From the NCBI RefSeq assembly GCF_010015585.1, contig NW_022985069.1, positions 219,479 to 283,478 on the forward strand: a stretch of DNA of 64,000 nucleotides. The letters are read 5' to 3'. The DNA is from Eremomyces bilateralis CBS 781.70. Taxonomy: Eukaryota; Ascomycota; Dothideomycetes; Eremomycetales; Eremomycetaceae. The position numbers and the translations under genes were made by a program. Within the stretch, counting starts at the first letter, position 1; every line of letters begins with the position of its first letter. Positions 35,034-47,148 of this stretch are shown here, piece by piece. The notes beneath the pieces were generated by a model. That model was not told the DNA's origin, searched no databases, and saw nothing but the letters and a program-made list of their open reading frames with translations.

Positions 35034-36448
35034 CTGATTAAGGCTGGGAGGTGGGTGCACCACTATATATGGATGTATGTATACCTTCTTCACGAGACCT
35101 CAAAAGTTCTTGATATTGCACATTCGCAGGCTTCATTTCCTGGTCCAACATGAATTGGCTAGTCCATGTTTGTCCTAGTGGAATCTGACAGGATTCCCTA
35201 AATCAGGGAAGCACTAAACACTAAACAGGGACTGGAAAAGTCGCGCGGGCGGTTCCGTTATCTCTGGAGTCAGGAGTGTCCCGAGCGAGGACATTCTAGA
35301 GACTGGACGATTTGTGAATTGGAACCGAAGATCTGTCGTTTCCGGTTCCTGAGAACCAGACAAAAGAGAATTATATAAATCAGATATCATTTATTAACCA
35401 TCATACCCATTGTATCATCCAGCTTGAAGTGGCTTGCGTGTTGGCTATGCACAATCCATTATCAATTAGTATCATGAAGTATCAACATCATCCCTGTGAA
35501 ATGTTATGCAGCGCTAAGGCAGGGCAAATCGCGGAAAGTGGCGTCGAAGTGCATCCGATGTCCCAGCAACGTGATGAAAGCTATGATCAAGATTCCATTA
35601 TGATGGCATTCTGGTTGTAAGCCACTATCGTCACTAATCAGTCAATCCCCAGTGGCAATCCTGCCCTGAGCCCTCATTTAACTAACCAGCGACACCAAAA
35701 CTTGACAGGCCCCTCCCGCGGCGGTAGTTCCATCACCGGAGGCGCCGGAAATTGAGGGAAGTAGGAACCAATCTCGGGTTTCGGCAACGACGAGAACGAA
35801 ACAAACCTACAAACGACGGGGGCATGAGGCCAGTAATTACGACCGAGATTCCAGATGGGGACAACCGGATAACGGAACAAGTAATACAGAATGGATGGAG
35901 ACTTATTGGTGAGATGGTACGGCAGAGATATGGGTGCTACATATGGCAGGAGAGTAGCGGGGAGTGTCACGATGGTTTCAAACGGAGGACGGTTTGAGGG
36001 GGTTGGATACAGGATACATGCTGCTAGCCACACAGTCAATGAACTAATCCGTTTCCACAGCAAATCATCATGAAACATGAAGCATAGATAGTCGGAATCG
36101 GAAGAGGGGAATGTCCCATAGCAGTCCCTGCCTCCTCTCACGACTTCAACCTGCCGCTAACAACTGCCCCATCCCGAATCTCCTCCACCGTCTCTTTTTC
36201 TTTCCTTTTCTTTCCTTTTCTTCTCCCCATCCACATCCAATTCTTTTCTCTTCCGTCTATCCATCTCATCCATTGCTCATCCAGCATCTGTAGACTTCCC
36301 ATCTGGCAAACTTGCTTCATCTTCATCCTCGCATCCATTAGCTACTTTGCGCCGATCCCCCGCCCCATTCTCCATCTTCACCTCCGACGCCACATCATCA
36401 CCACTTGTCCCCTCTCAATTCCACTCTTAAAATCCACTCTCGATCGCC
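35034..36448. other. Intergenic region with a polypyrimidine promoter tract
   Basis: A CT-rich tract with repeated CTTTTC/TTTCC units runs from about 36188 to 36260 on the plus strand, shortly upstream of the GPI-type gene. Such tracts are common in strong fungal promoters. One weak minus-strand ORF (35674-36078) is listed separately. Confidence 0.45.
35674..36078 (-). CDS. Possible lineage-specific protein, unknown
   Basis: A 134-codon frame from ATG 36078 with hydrophobic, Pro-rich and aromatic segments (SLTVWLAACILYP, TLPATLLPYVAPI). The wider frame reaches 36141 only through a GTG. No domain or splice structure is recognised, and shorter frames overlap on the other strand. It could be a small membrane protein or chance. 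Confidence 0.25.
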   Translation of the reverse strand: MFHDDLLWKRISSLTVWLAACILYPTPSNRPPFETIVTLPATLLPYVAPISLPYHLTNKSPSILYYLFRYPVVPIWNLGRNYWPHAPVVCRFVSFSSLPKPEIGSYFPQFPAPPVMELPPREGPVKFWCRWLVK

Positions 36449-37251
36449 ATGCATACCTCTTCCGTGCTGATCGCCATCACGGCGACGTTGGCCAGCCTGG
36501 TCGCCGCTCAGAACGACACCAGCTCCAGCGACGACACCTACGCCGTCCTGCCCAATTCTGTGGATACGAACACTCGCATTTCTTGGTGCCGCGCGCAACA
36601 GAACAGCTGTCCTCAGATCTGCGGTGGAAGGACGGCAGCCAACACTTGCAATCAGGTAAGAATTAAGATATGAATCATCCCTGAGTTCATCCTCTCATCC
36701 ACTCCACCGCAATCCATGCGCTGTGCTTTCCCTACACCAAGTCACCAAACAACATAATCCCTCCACCTAGTCACAACAAGCACTTCCCAACCGAGCTCGC
36801 TTCTACAACCACCGCTAACCCCCCCCAGAAACTCCTTGAGTGGGAATGCGAATGCTTCGGCGGCAGCACCCCCAACATTTCCGACTATTCCCAAACCCTC
36901 CCCGGTCTCATGTGCGAAGAATGGAAGGCGCAATGCGTCAAGTCCAACCCCGACAACCTCCCCGGCCAAAACATCTGCCTCTCCGTCACCTGTGGCCAGA
37001 AGAACGCCTCCGCCCTCGCCTCTCCCCTGCCCTCCAAAGGCGTGAGCTCTACCGCCTCCTCGACCGCCTCCTCAACCTCGCCTACTGGTAGCACGGGCGG
37101 CTCGTCCCGCGGAAGCGAGGTTTCCTCACCGGCTGGAGGCGCATCGGCTGCTCCGAGCAGCGCTGCGGCAGTGGCGTTGGACGTCGGGAGGCAATATGGA
37201 ACCGGCGCGGTTCTGGGACTTGTCGCTCTCGCCTTTGGGTTTGCGTTCTAA
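36449..37251 (+). CDS. Secreted GPI-anchor-type Cys-rich protein (DUF7707-like)
   Basis: Model: join(36449..36655, 36829..37251), 209 residues; the 173-nt intron is the second-longest coding-region intron I model here. A signal peptide covers about residues 1-20 (cleavage probably after LVAA). The mature part has regularly spaced cysteines in WCRAQQNSCPQICGG, TCNQ, WECECFGG, MCEEWKAQC and CLSVTCGQ, the layout of a fungal extracellular module annotated as DUF7707. A Ser/Thr/Gly-rich linker and a hydrophobic C-terminus (TGAVLGLVALAFGFAF) fit GPI attachment and cell-wall or plasma-membrane display. Function is unknown. Confidence 0.88.
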
Positions 37252-38066
37252 GCGGTTTGGATATCGACTGTGCTTCGCGCGGATGTTACAGCAGATCGAC
37301 GGTCAAAAAAGTTACTAAAGGCTTGGACTCCTTGGGCCGATGGCAGGATCAATGTTGACGACTGGATGAGATGACATGGGTCAAATTTCAGTGGATGAAC
37401 TCTCCAACCACGGGTGTGGCGACGAGGTCGACGAGCAACGCGTTTATCATTGCCCCTTTCCTTCCCTTTCACGTATAACAACAACCCCTTATGCTTTGTT
37501 CATTCCAGGGTTGCAGCGCCGGTGTTATTTGCGAGCCGGCTTTTCTGTTTAGTACTCTTCGATGTATTGGGGATGGGCTCAAGTGGATGTTGCAAAAGAG
37601 AGGATGGATTTCCCGGCTCCTCGATGATGGGTCAGCTGGATTGTTGCAGGCGCAACATGAATTGTAGTGGAAACGGGACAGGGCAGGGCGATACGGCAGC
37701 TGGAGTATTAGCGTAGATATGAATACGATCGGTTCTCTGGTTTAACTCTTTTCAATCTGATGTTCATAATACTGCGTATGGGATCAGGCCACGGATGAAG
37801 TGCCCCGGACACGATGTCTGCCGCAGAACAGGTGGAGGCGCAGGTGGTTCCATTTTCTTCGTGTCTCTTTGCCAAAGTCCACCGAACACTCTGATAATGC
37901 GGCTATTCTTCGAAAGATGAAACCTCTCGCTTCACGTTTATGAACCGTATCTAGCATGGTCAAATGGCCGCACCTGGGAAAACCCCTGAGCTGTATAATG
38001 GAATTCCAGCGATGATAACCGCACGTTCATTCATATTGCCAATACGCAATTTCTATCCGCCAGAAT
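37252..38066. other. Convergent 3' spacer
   Basis: The 815 bases between the GPI-type gene and the Dal5-family permease contain only short frames. The one at 37414-37716 has no domain. Both flanking 3' untranslated regions should lie here. Confidence 0.45.
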
Positions 38067-39749
38067 TTACAGAGTGTAAATGAAGTCCGGTCTGTGAGGT
38101 CGACATCAGCATCGCAACACACACCAAGAAACACAAGAACCAGAACTTACCGCATATCACCCATCCTGTCAATCTCAGCCTGCGACTTGCCCTCGATCCA
38201 ATGATCCCGCTTGCCCTGCAGCCGTTTGGCGTTCTCCGCCCGCAACAACAGGTACGTGACGATGCTGCCGCCCAGGAGGAAAACCGACATATACCCCACG
38301 AGGGTGGCGTGACCGGGGAAAAACCGGGGCCTGTCCACGCCACGGTAGATGTTGCTTGATACGATGCCGTTCAGGTTGCCCCAGCCGATCATCTGCGGAT
38401 GTGGATCAGTCGAATCCTGCGGAGTCGAAGGGGGACTGCGGGACTTACAATGCCGAGGGTGACGCCGCGTTTGAAGACGCCTTCGACGTTGTTACTGCAC
38501 CAGGAGATCGAGTTCGCGATGCAAGGGTAGATGCCTACGGCTCCCAGGAATGTTCCGGCGTACTGCACTTGGGGGTTGCTGGTTCCGATGAGCATGACAA
38601 ACCCAGCAATGCCAACCAACGATATGAAGATGTTGCAGAGTCCGCGTTGTCTTGTCCGGTCGGCGATATACCCAATGGCGACCGTCACCACCGCGGCGGC
38701 AGCGTACGGCGGCACGCTCAGCAGGTTCGCCTTGATGCCCGAATGCCCCATCTGGGTAAGAATGGTCGGTAGGAACAGCGAGAACGCATATAGCGTCCCG
38801 TCCGCACCCATATAGATGATCGCGAACGCATACGTCTTCCAATCCCGCAAGCTCGCCCATAGATAGTCGTTCTTCCACGCCTCGTGCTCCGCCGAGCTCT
38901 GCTTGTCGTCGCGCAGCCGGCGCAGCACGCGCGCGCGGTCGTCGTCGCTCAGGAACTTGGCCTCATCCGGGAAATCGTGGACGAGCCAGATGCACAGGAC
39001 GCCGGCGACGATCGTGACAAGACCTTCCAGGATAAAGATCCACGCCCAGCCGGGCTTTCCGCCGATCCCGCGCATTTGCACGATGGCGGCAGCGAGGAGG
39101 CCGCCGAAGGAACCGGCGAGGGCGGCGGCACTGAAGAAGATGGCGGCGCGGACGCCGAATTCGGAGCGCTTGTACCAGCATGACAAGTAGTAATTGACGC
39201 CTTATAACCGTTAGTTGTTACTCGATGCGACGAACGCTATGACATACCAGGGAATAGTCCAGCTTCCGCCAACCCGAGGAAGAAGCGAACAGCACAGAGG
39301 CCTTGCCAGTTATGCACCAGCCCCATGCAGACCATGCAGATCCCCCATAGTACCATCGTGACGGTCAGGAATCTACTCGGACGCAGGATCTTCAGCAGCA
39401 CGTTCGTCAACGGCTCGCACAGCGAGTAGGCAATGAAGAAGACCGTCAGGCAGATGTTATACTGCACTTCGGTCATCTTCAGATCCCGCAGGAGCGTGTC
39501 CACCTTCGCATTCCCGATGTTCGTTCTGTCGAGGAACGAGATCAGGTACAGGAACGACAGCCATGGGATCAGGCGCAGGTCGAGCTTCCAGAGCAGTTTT
39601 CGTTCGATGACGGCACGCTCCTCCGGCGAGAGGTGTGCGTCGGGGTCGTAGATTCCATTGTCGGCACTGACAATATCCCCCTTCAAATCGACCTGCTTTT
39701 CGTCTCCAGAGGGAGAATGCTCGCTCCCTGCTAGCGATTCCTTCTCCAT
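38067..39749 (-). CDS. MFS transporter of the allantoate permease (Dal5) family
   Basis: Model: complement of 39749..39248, 39200..38449, 38392..38151 and 38091..38067, 506 residues. The last exon is only 25 nt and completes MRPDFIYTL, the usual end of this family (RRPDFRYTL-like). About twelve membrane spans are visible. Family motifs include SFLDRTNIGNAK after helix 1, RFFLGLAEAGLFPGVNYYLS across the first splice junction, and YMGADGTLYAFSLFLPTI in the second half. Dal5 relatives are proton symporters for anionic metabolites such as allantoate, ureidosuccinate, nicotinate or other carboxylates; the substrate here is not known. Three HGATAR sites upstream hint at nitrogen control. Frames opposite to it are shadows. 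Confidence 0.93.
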
Positions 39750-39895
39750 ATCCACAGGGCAGCAGTGCTAGTTAGACAGACTTCAGAGGTTACTCAACGC
39801 CGCAGAAAGAGAAACAAGACGTGCGACAACGAAGAATTGAGTGGTGAAAATCTCGCCAGTTGTCGATCGAGGATGGGAGAGGCTGCAAGTTTATG

Positions 39896-39987
39896 CGATA
39901 GGAGGGACTGTGGTTAGTGATTACCGGCATGACGAGTGACGACACGGGAAAACTGCTGATAAACTGCCGAGTATTGAACCATGATAG
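39896..39987. promoter_or_regulatory. Three HGATAR (GATA-factor) motifs upstream of the Dal5-family permease
   Basis: CGATAG at 39896-39901, TGATAA at 39957-39962 and TGATAG at 39982-39987 lie 147-238 bp upstream of the permease start. HGATAR is the core site of AreA/NIT2-type nitrogen regulators, and paired sites are usually needed. The motif is short enough to occur by chance, so binding is an inference. Confidence 0.4.
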
Positions 39988-41234
39988 AAGCTACGAGCCG
40001 TTAGAGCGAGTGATTTAGTCAGTCCTTCGAAGAATGATGGGCAAATGACAGTCCAAAATTGCACCGATCGTCCGGCATTGTGATCTGCAATGCAACCCTC
40101 TCTGCCTTCTCCACATACCCCAGGTCCTGTTGGGATGGGGGAATGCGGGCGAACGGGCCAGGGGACTTGGGAACCCAGCACCACAGATTATGGACTGATG
40201 ACCGGATGGAACATTCACTGTGTGGCATTGACATGATCGAATTTTGGGTCAATAGCACCCGAGATGGGCTTCCGAACCTCCTGGATGCGAGGTCCGCTCA
40301 TCGTCTCCGTGGGGGTGGGCCTAGCCCGCTGGCATCAGCTGATGCTTGATTCAGTACTGTATACGACTATACGATAAACTCTCGTGAGGTGAAGGAATTA
40401 CTAATAACTAACATTGGATGTTGCGGAGTTGCCGATTTAGTTGAGAAGTGGTCGTTATCTATGCCAGGCTTTGTCAGGCAGGCTCACAACCTAGAACGTT
40501 TGAGGGACGTGGTCCGGTTCTATTGTGGAAACATTCCTTTTCGCTTCCACTGGAAATTTCGGGGCAGCGTCATGTGAAAGTGTTGTGGCCGTTACTACGA
40601 AGGGCATTTAGTCTCGAGACCGAAAATGCTGCCATGGTTGAAGACTTGAAGGAGGCAAAAGGCAACCAAATCTTGATCATGTTGCGTTAAGCTTCCCTAG
40701 GTCCACAGCCAAGAAGGAATGACGTGCGTGGCCCTCACTTGGCTACTACAGCATTAACAAATAACAGTACAGCAGCCTGCCGAGCAGCTGAGGAGTCTTT
40801 GATCGTCCAAAGGAAAAGCATGGATTTTATTCAAGCCACCGGCTTCCAAAATCCACTTCTCACGAACTTCTATGATTCTATCGGCTGCCGCCTGCCGGCC
40901 TTTGGTAGAGCTCGGTATAGGGAGTGAGATGATCGGACGATCGGGACCGGGATCTCGCAACGGGATGCTGGACAATCGATGGACCGAAACCGACATGGAC
41001 CGAAGTCCGAATGGGACTTGGTGACCTCAAACAAGGTACCTGTATAATACAAGACAGATATTGAATTATATTCTGGGCCGGCAGCTGCTCCCTTAAGCTC
41101 TTCACTACCGTTCGCCTGATTCGGACGAGAAAGTTGCAAGGGAATCGTACGTGCTGGATACCCACTGCTATCGTACAGACTCTATAAAACTACATGCAGC
41201 TTTGACCGTGATAGACAAGTGCCATTAACTCGCC
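39988..41234. other. Intergenic region
   Basis: The rest of the permease upstream region and the mS29 3' side. Short overlapping frames only; no domain, RNA gene or repeat was recognised. Confidence 0.45.
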
Positions 41235-42710
41235 TCAGATTTTCCTGATCACACATCCTCTTTCAAGCTCCCCAATCACTCCCCTTCCACTCAATGTCCA
41301 CAACTCGTTCACCATCTTCGACCTCATCTCTTTCCTACACATCCCGCTCTTGATCCAATAATCCATCACCCCACGCGCCTCCTCCTTACTTACTCCGCCT
41401 AGTCTAACCACTTCCACCACCGCGGGGTCGAAGCATCCAAACACTCTCTCGTCTAGCTCCTCATAGGGGTTCCAGGTCGGAACGTCAACCGCCTCTCCTT
41501 CCGCCTTCTTCGCCTTCTGAATAGCCTCCGCTCGTGCCAGCGCAAAATTCAACGACTTGGCGCTCGGTACATCCGAGTTGTTCATCGCCGCGATCACCGC
41601 GCCCCCGTTCGGCAAGGCGGACGCGCCGGAGAGGCACGACGAGAAGTGCTGGATGAGATCCAGGTCATGGGCATGGATGGTTTGCGCGTCGGCGGAAAGG
41701 TACGCGGAAGGACGCATAAAGTGAGCAAGGGCATCAACGGCAAGGAGGACGGGCGGTCGCTGGGAGGCAGGCGGTGCATCGGCCGGGGGTTTGTACGTCA
41801 GCTCGGACCAGAGAGCGTGGAACACAGGTAATGCGATGTCGGGGTCATTGGTCGCTAGCTCGGCGAGACGGAGGAGGGAGGTGCCCTGGGGAAGGGTCAC
41901 GGGAGGGTTATGGGTGAGAGCGGTTGTGAGCTTGGAGAGAATGTCGCGGTTGGCCTGGACAATTGATGTGAGGAGGGTAGCCGTGAGAGCGGGTTGGCTA
42001 TAGCGGGTTGGATCGGTGTTTGGTATCGGAGCGTAATCGGTGAAGCCCATTGTTAATTCTCGAGCTGTAATAGAGAAGTCAGTCACCTGGTAAGGGCTTC
42101 ATTGGAGAATTGTCGACGGACCCTCCCGATAGTTGATCACTACCCAATCGCGCATGAACGCATGCGCCAACGCCTGAAGCAGCAGTACGCTCTTTCCGCT
42201 CTTCTTCTCCCCTATAAGAACCTGCCGTATAGCTTCTCCTTTGGCAGCTTCATCAAGCTTCCGTGCCATCTCCACGGTCTCCTTTCTGATCAACGTTGAA
42301 GGAGTCCTGAAGAACTTCCAACCTTGGGTGTTCTTGAACGCTCCAACCGCCCGCAAGGAGTCAACCGTCGTGACCGGCAACGCCATCACTTTACCAACAT
42401 TGTTCTCGTCCACCACACCCTCCGCGGTCATCAATTCGATGTCCGGCACGTTGAGGGCGTTCGTGTTGCTGATCACGACACGGGTTCGTTGCGCCTTTCG
42501 TTCGCCCACGGCGGGCCTCCGGCCACCATCATCTTTGCGCTCTTTCTTCTTGATGTTCAATCGCTTGATCCCCCGGGTGCTTGCTGCCGCCGCCGCACGG
42601 GATGATGTCCCGAAATGAGACGTCTGATGCGTGACGGGACCGGATGGAGGGATTCGAGGAAGGGGGCACGGTCGGTGCAGACACTGCGAGAGAACTCGCT
42701 TTCCGGACAT
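41235..42710 (-). CDS. RSM23: Mitochondrial small-subunit ribosomal protein mS29 (DAP3 family)
   Basis: Model: complement of 42710..42122 and 42064..41235, 472 residues, with one 57-nt intron (donor GTCCGT, acceptor TTACAG). The first ~45 residues are Arg/Ser/Ala-rich without acids, consistent with mitochondrial import. The GTP-binding P-loop is GEKKSGKS, followed by VLLLQALAHAFMRDWVVINYR; the splice junction continues EARELTMGFTDYAPI, as in DAP3/Rsm23 relatives. Later blocks include VLLAVDALAHF and the C-terminal region around GVMDYWIKSGM. It sits in the head of the mitochondrial small subunit; the human homologue is also called death-associated protein 3. The ATG at 42710 is preferred over an upstream in-frame TTG. 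Confidence 0.92.
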
Positions 42711-43053
42711 GGCTGACAACTTGAAACCGTAGCTTTAGTCGAGGTCGACGGTTCGGATTCATAACATGGCTGCAATGGTCGCAGACAAACGCGGACAAGT
42801 CTTCAGGGACCAGAATAAAATCGACATCAACGCTCTAAAGCTCTAGGCCAATCATCATCAGGCTTGGCGATGTAAGGGAGAACGAGTTCAGGTCACGTGA
42901 TGTAACATATCGGCTCAAGACAGACGAGATCGGTCCTGAATGATATATCAATGATGTATCAATGAAAGTACTATATACTAATAATGTTCAGTTTAGTAAT
43001 ATCCCAAGAGCACATCATCAACCATGCCCCCAAACTTTCCCCTAGAAGATGCC
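42711..43053. other. mS29 promoter region and NACHT-ankyrin 3' side
   Basis: A 343-base spacer holding the mS29 promoter/leader and the 3' end of the NACHT-ankyrin gene. No other feature was seen. Confidence 0.5.
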
Positions 43054-46000
43054 TTATCTCGAATCTGGCGGAGTCCTGAGGACAACCGTCGACTTATATT
43101 GCTCCAAAACGTACTTCAACGAGTATCCATCGCGACCATTTCCAAAGTGGTCTTCTGAAGTCGGATCGGAGTTACGGTGCTCCAACAAAAGTTGCAGAAT
43201 ATCTTCTCGGCCAATTGCCCCGGCCCACCAGATGGCCGATTTCCCCATCTCGCCCCATTTCCAATGTTTCCACATGATGTTGAGATTGTCCCGCTCCAGA
43301 AGAGACTGGACAACGACGTTCCAGCCTTGCTGCACTGCCAGTATCAGCGGTGTGATGCCCTGCTCTGTTCGACAATTGATATCGACGCCATCCTTTGCAA
43401 GGAAGAGCCGGATGACAGCTTCCGCGTTCCAGAATTCTTCAATCATTGACAAGAGGCGGGGGTTCCCATTGTCTTCTTTCGGTTCATCTGGATGATGGCG
43501 TTCTAAGACAAGGGTGTATCGGTCAAAGGAGTTGGACTCGTAGCCTTGCTCGTGATTGATAAAACTTGTTGCTGATAAGGGGGTCCGTCCAGAGCGGTCC
43601 TTCGAATTGACATCGATATAACCATTGATGATCAATTTGTCCAAGGAATATTGCAACGTCCCAATTCTGCCGATAGCATTCAGAAAGGGCGTCCCTCCAT
43701 CGCAATCTTGGGCATCGACATCAACGCCGTGATCTAGCAACATTGTAATCACAGGCGTACAGCCACAACCACCCGCGGCGGCAAGATGCAGCGGCGTTCG
43801 GCCCCAAATGTCCATGGAGCTCGCATCGACATCGTCGCGATCAAGCAGTAAACGTACGATAGCGGGGTGGCCGGATTTGGCAGCATAGAATAGAGGTGTT
43901 AGCCCTTCTACGTCCATCGAGTCGGCATTGATATCTGGTCGCTCTAGCAGGACCCTCACGATGGGCTCGTGACCCATTTCCGTAGCCCAAGACAGCGGAG
44001 TACGGCCTTCCTTGTCCCGTGAATGCACATTGACATCGCATCGGCCCAACAAGAGCGAAATGATAGCCTGATGGCCCTCTTGGGCTGCTAAAGAGAGCGG
44101 ACTTCTTCCATTATTGTCTTCGGTATTGGGCATGAGGTTAGGTTGATCAAGGAGAACCTTTACAACGGAGTAGTTTCCTTGCTGAGAAGCCACGTGGAGA
44201 GCTGTCTGTCCATTGTCATCCTTCGAGTTGCTGTCAATGCCCTCAAGTCGAAGCAATCTTAACAACAACTGGTCAAACCCGAGTTGTGCCAAGACGTGCA
44301 ATGCGGTCACTTTCCGCACGAATTTTTGTGACGGAGCATCAGTGACAACTTTTTCGCCAAAGCGAGTCATCGTGGGGCTGTATGATAAGAAGTACGTCGC
44401 CTGGAGGACTGATGCGAGTATTTCCGGGTTCCTAAGGAAGGAAAGGACGGGTTCGGACTCCTGCTCAGGTACGGCCTGGACATGTTTGTCCCAATATGAA
44501 GCAGCGTAGATGGCAAATGGCATTTCTCTCAACCTTCTCTCCAGATCATCGTCGGAAGAGCAAGGTCCGGCTTTGAATGTGCTGAAACTGAGATAGGTGA
44601 TGCAGACACCAGCGAATTCTGCTTCGGCGTGAGGAATCCATGCATTTCGGATATGCTGGAGGAACTCGTATGCGGTATAGTGAACCAGGCGGACAAGGTC
44701 GAGTTCCTCGTCAAAAACGATGAGCCCGGCGCAGAGAGAGACGACGGTGCCAATGTCTGGGATGTTTTCCTCATTCAAATCAGTATCTCCTCGCTCGACT
44801 CCCAAGGCATGGCATAATTGCCGACTGGTTAGAGACGCTTTGGCGCAGAAAATCCATGCTATTGCATTTCTGGCCAGGCTTGCATTTCCCGGCAATTGAT
44901 ATTCGACTCTTTGAACTGCCTCGTTGTATGCATGCACAATTGCTTCAGACCCCTTCGCCAAGAGATTCAACGCCTGTCTCAGTTTAAACTTAGTCTGCTT
45001 ATCCAGAAGCGAGTCGAAATGGAGGTGGGCCAGGAGAAACCTTAGAGAAATTAGTCAGTTTGATTAACACATAGGTCCAGCATTGAACCATACATGCCAT
45101 CTGCCGCAACGATGATCCTTGTGACAATGAGTTCCTGCAGTTCCTCATCATCCTGGACAAAGTCGGGAAGTTCCTTGAATTGAGATATGACATATTTCCT
45201 GATATCGTGTTCGTTTGCCCGGATCTCCAGCTTCTTAGATGCTTTGAGTTTGCTTTCTATGCCTGGATTAAAGCGAGAGGTCACCATCAAGCGCACATCT
45301 GTGACGCGACGGATCCTGTCGAAAGTGCCTAGAAGAGTATTTCGAATCCGGCTATCGCACTCGTCTAGGGCATCAATCACAATATATATTGTCTGATATT
45401 CGGCCGAAACAGTTTCCAGGGCATTCAGAACTTCGGGAATGGACGGTCGGGTTCCTTTGCTGATGTGCTGGTCATAGAGATTTTGAACGACTGTTGGGAG
45501 ACTTCTTCCTTGTTGGACCAGCTGCTGCAAAGTAGCACCCAAAAGATTCTCGGCAGTTTGCTCGCGCTGGCTATGGTAGTTGCAATACCAAAACGCTATA
45601 GCACTGTTGCCGTCGACAGATGCGATATCGAGAAGGTGGTCGATTGTGACAGCAGAGATAATCGTCTTGCCTGCTCCGGGTACTCCTGGGCAAAACAGTG
45701 TCCCTTGGGAGGTGCGGAACCAGTCTATGAAGTCGTTGGATTCCAGAAACCACCTGCCTGTCCCATCCTCTCGTTGACGCAGGGTATCGCAATGTTGCGC
45801 GTGAAAGTTCAATGGAGACAGCCATTTCAAAATGGTCTCACAGTTGTGTTGAGTAGCGGTATCTTGAAGAACTTTGATCCCATCTGTATTTCTTCGGATG
45901 GTATGGAGATCATTTCGAATCGTGGCGGTGTCTTCCTTGATCCTTCGAACCAAATTTCTGGAATGACGCCGATATCAGTAGGTGCTTTCCTATTCTAGGT

Positions 46001-46438
46001 TGAGAATCTATCGGGGCCTTACGAGACATCCATTTCGAGCGCTAATTGGAAGATTGAGGTAGTCCTTTGCAATCTCGCTAGTATCCTTGATATCTGTTGA
46101 TGATTGAAATGATACCTTATCCGATGGCTGAATGCACTCGATTTATTGCCAGGCTTTGGGAGCATTTTATGGAGTTCATTCAAAGTACACGCATACTGTT
46201 GAATAGGGCCGTCATCCTCGTAGTCATTCACGAGGGTCTGCCACACGTCTCCAAACTTCCTATCTGTGTCGTCACAGTAAGCCGCACGGAGTCTGATTTG
46301 AGTGAATAGGAGTGTGAGATGAGATATTTCGATGGCACAGTCATTTAGCTCTTTAGGTGCGTTCCTGAAATCGGTGATGTAGGCTATCAAGACTCCAGCA
46401 ATTTGAAATACACTAGAGATGGCTGAAAACGGATCCAT
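43054..46438 (-). CDS. NACHT-ankyrin STAND (NLR-like) protein
   Basis: Model: complement of 46438..46023, 45957..45094 and 45040..43054, 1088 residues; introns of 65 and 53 nt. Residues 1-~110 (MDPFSAISSVFQIAGVL...) resemble the helical N-terminal domain common in fungal STAND proteins. A NACHT NTPase follows: Walker A GVPGAGKT (230-237), Walker B YIVIDALDEC (330-339), and a downstream winged-helix-like region ending in VRLVHYTAYEFLQ. From about 671 to 1060 run roughly nine ankyrin repeats with consensus GxTPLxxAxxxGHxxIVxLLL. Such proteins are the fungal counterparts of NOD-like receptors: the repeats sense a ligand, the NACHT oligomerises, and the N-terminus signals. Ligand and effector action are unknown. 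All nucleotide-binding motifs look intact, so it is probably functional. Confidence 0.93.
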
Positions 46439-47148
46439 GACTCAGAGAAGTGTGACTAGATAAAGCTAAAGAGAAAACGTGGATTCATGCTCGCAACTAC
46501 ATTGAATCAATCTCGAAAAAGACAACAGGGACAATGGTCATATAGATAATACTGCCTTAACCGGCGTCCAAGCCAATACGAAAGAGCCTTCTCATACTGA
46601 CTTGAACACTCACTAGCATGGACGATACGTTACACCGTGGTTCGTGTCCCGTAGGCTTATACCTACAACATAATCCATTCACACCGTCTTGACACCAGAG
46701 CCACGACGAGGCGGATTTCTCGATGGACTCAGGAGGATGGTCCAGTCAGAATCATGATAGATGGTAGACAGTTGGACTACCGGGACTACTAAAGGCGGCA
46801 CGAATCGGATTCGTACAGGATGGCATTGAAGTCAGGCTGGAGAATTGTTTGTCTTCCATCATCTGCGTCGAAATGACAGGTTTGAGGTTGTGCAAGTGTT
46901 CTGATGTACTCGCTCATGACCAGATTGTGAGATTGGAGGTTTGGTTGTAATCACGTGGCATATATGGCCTGTACTGTCACATGATATGAAGTGCAAGGAT
47001 TATGGCTGGCCCAGCGGACTTGGAGTGCCAGAAACGAATATCTCAGAAATTTCAACAAGAAGCATTTCGAACGAATGAATTTCCCCCATCCTGTCAAGTT
47101 CCTAGATATAGAAACGATTCGAAAGCACAAAGCTTTCCAACGTTCAAT
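46439..47148. promoter_or_regulatory. Divergent promoter region of the NACHT-ankyrin gene and RRS1
   Basis: These 710 bases separate two oppositely oriented start codons. An in-frame ATG at 47002, upstream of the RRS1 start at 47149, would add 49 residues without family support, so I treat it as leader. No specific site is claimed. Confidence 0.5.

Noticed and set aside
47002-47148. N-terminal extension of RRS1 by 49 residues
   Set aside because: The upstream residues do not fit the Rrs1 family; the ATG at 47149 gives the expected length.
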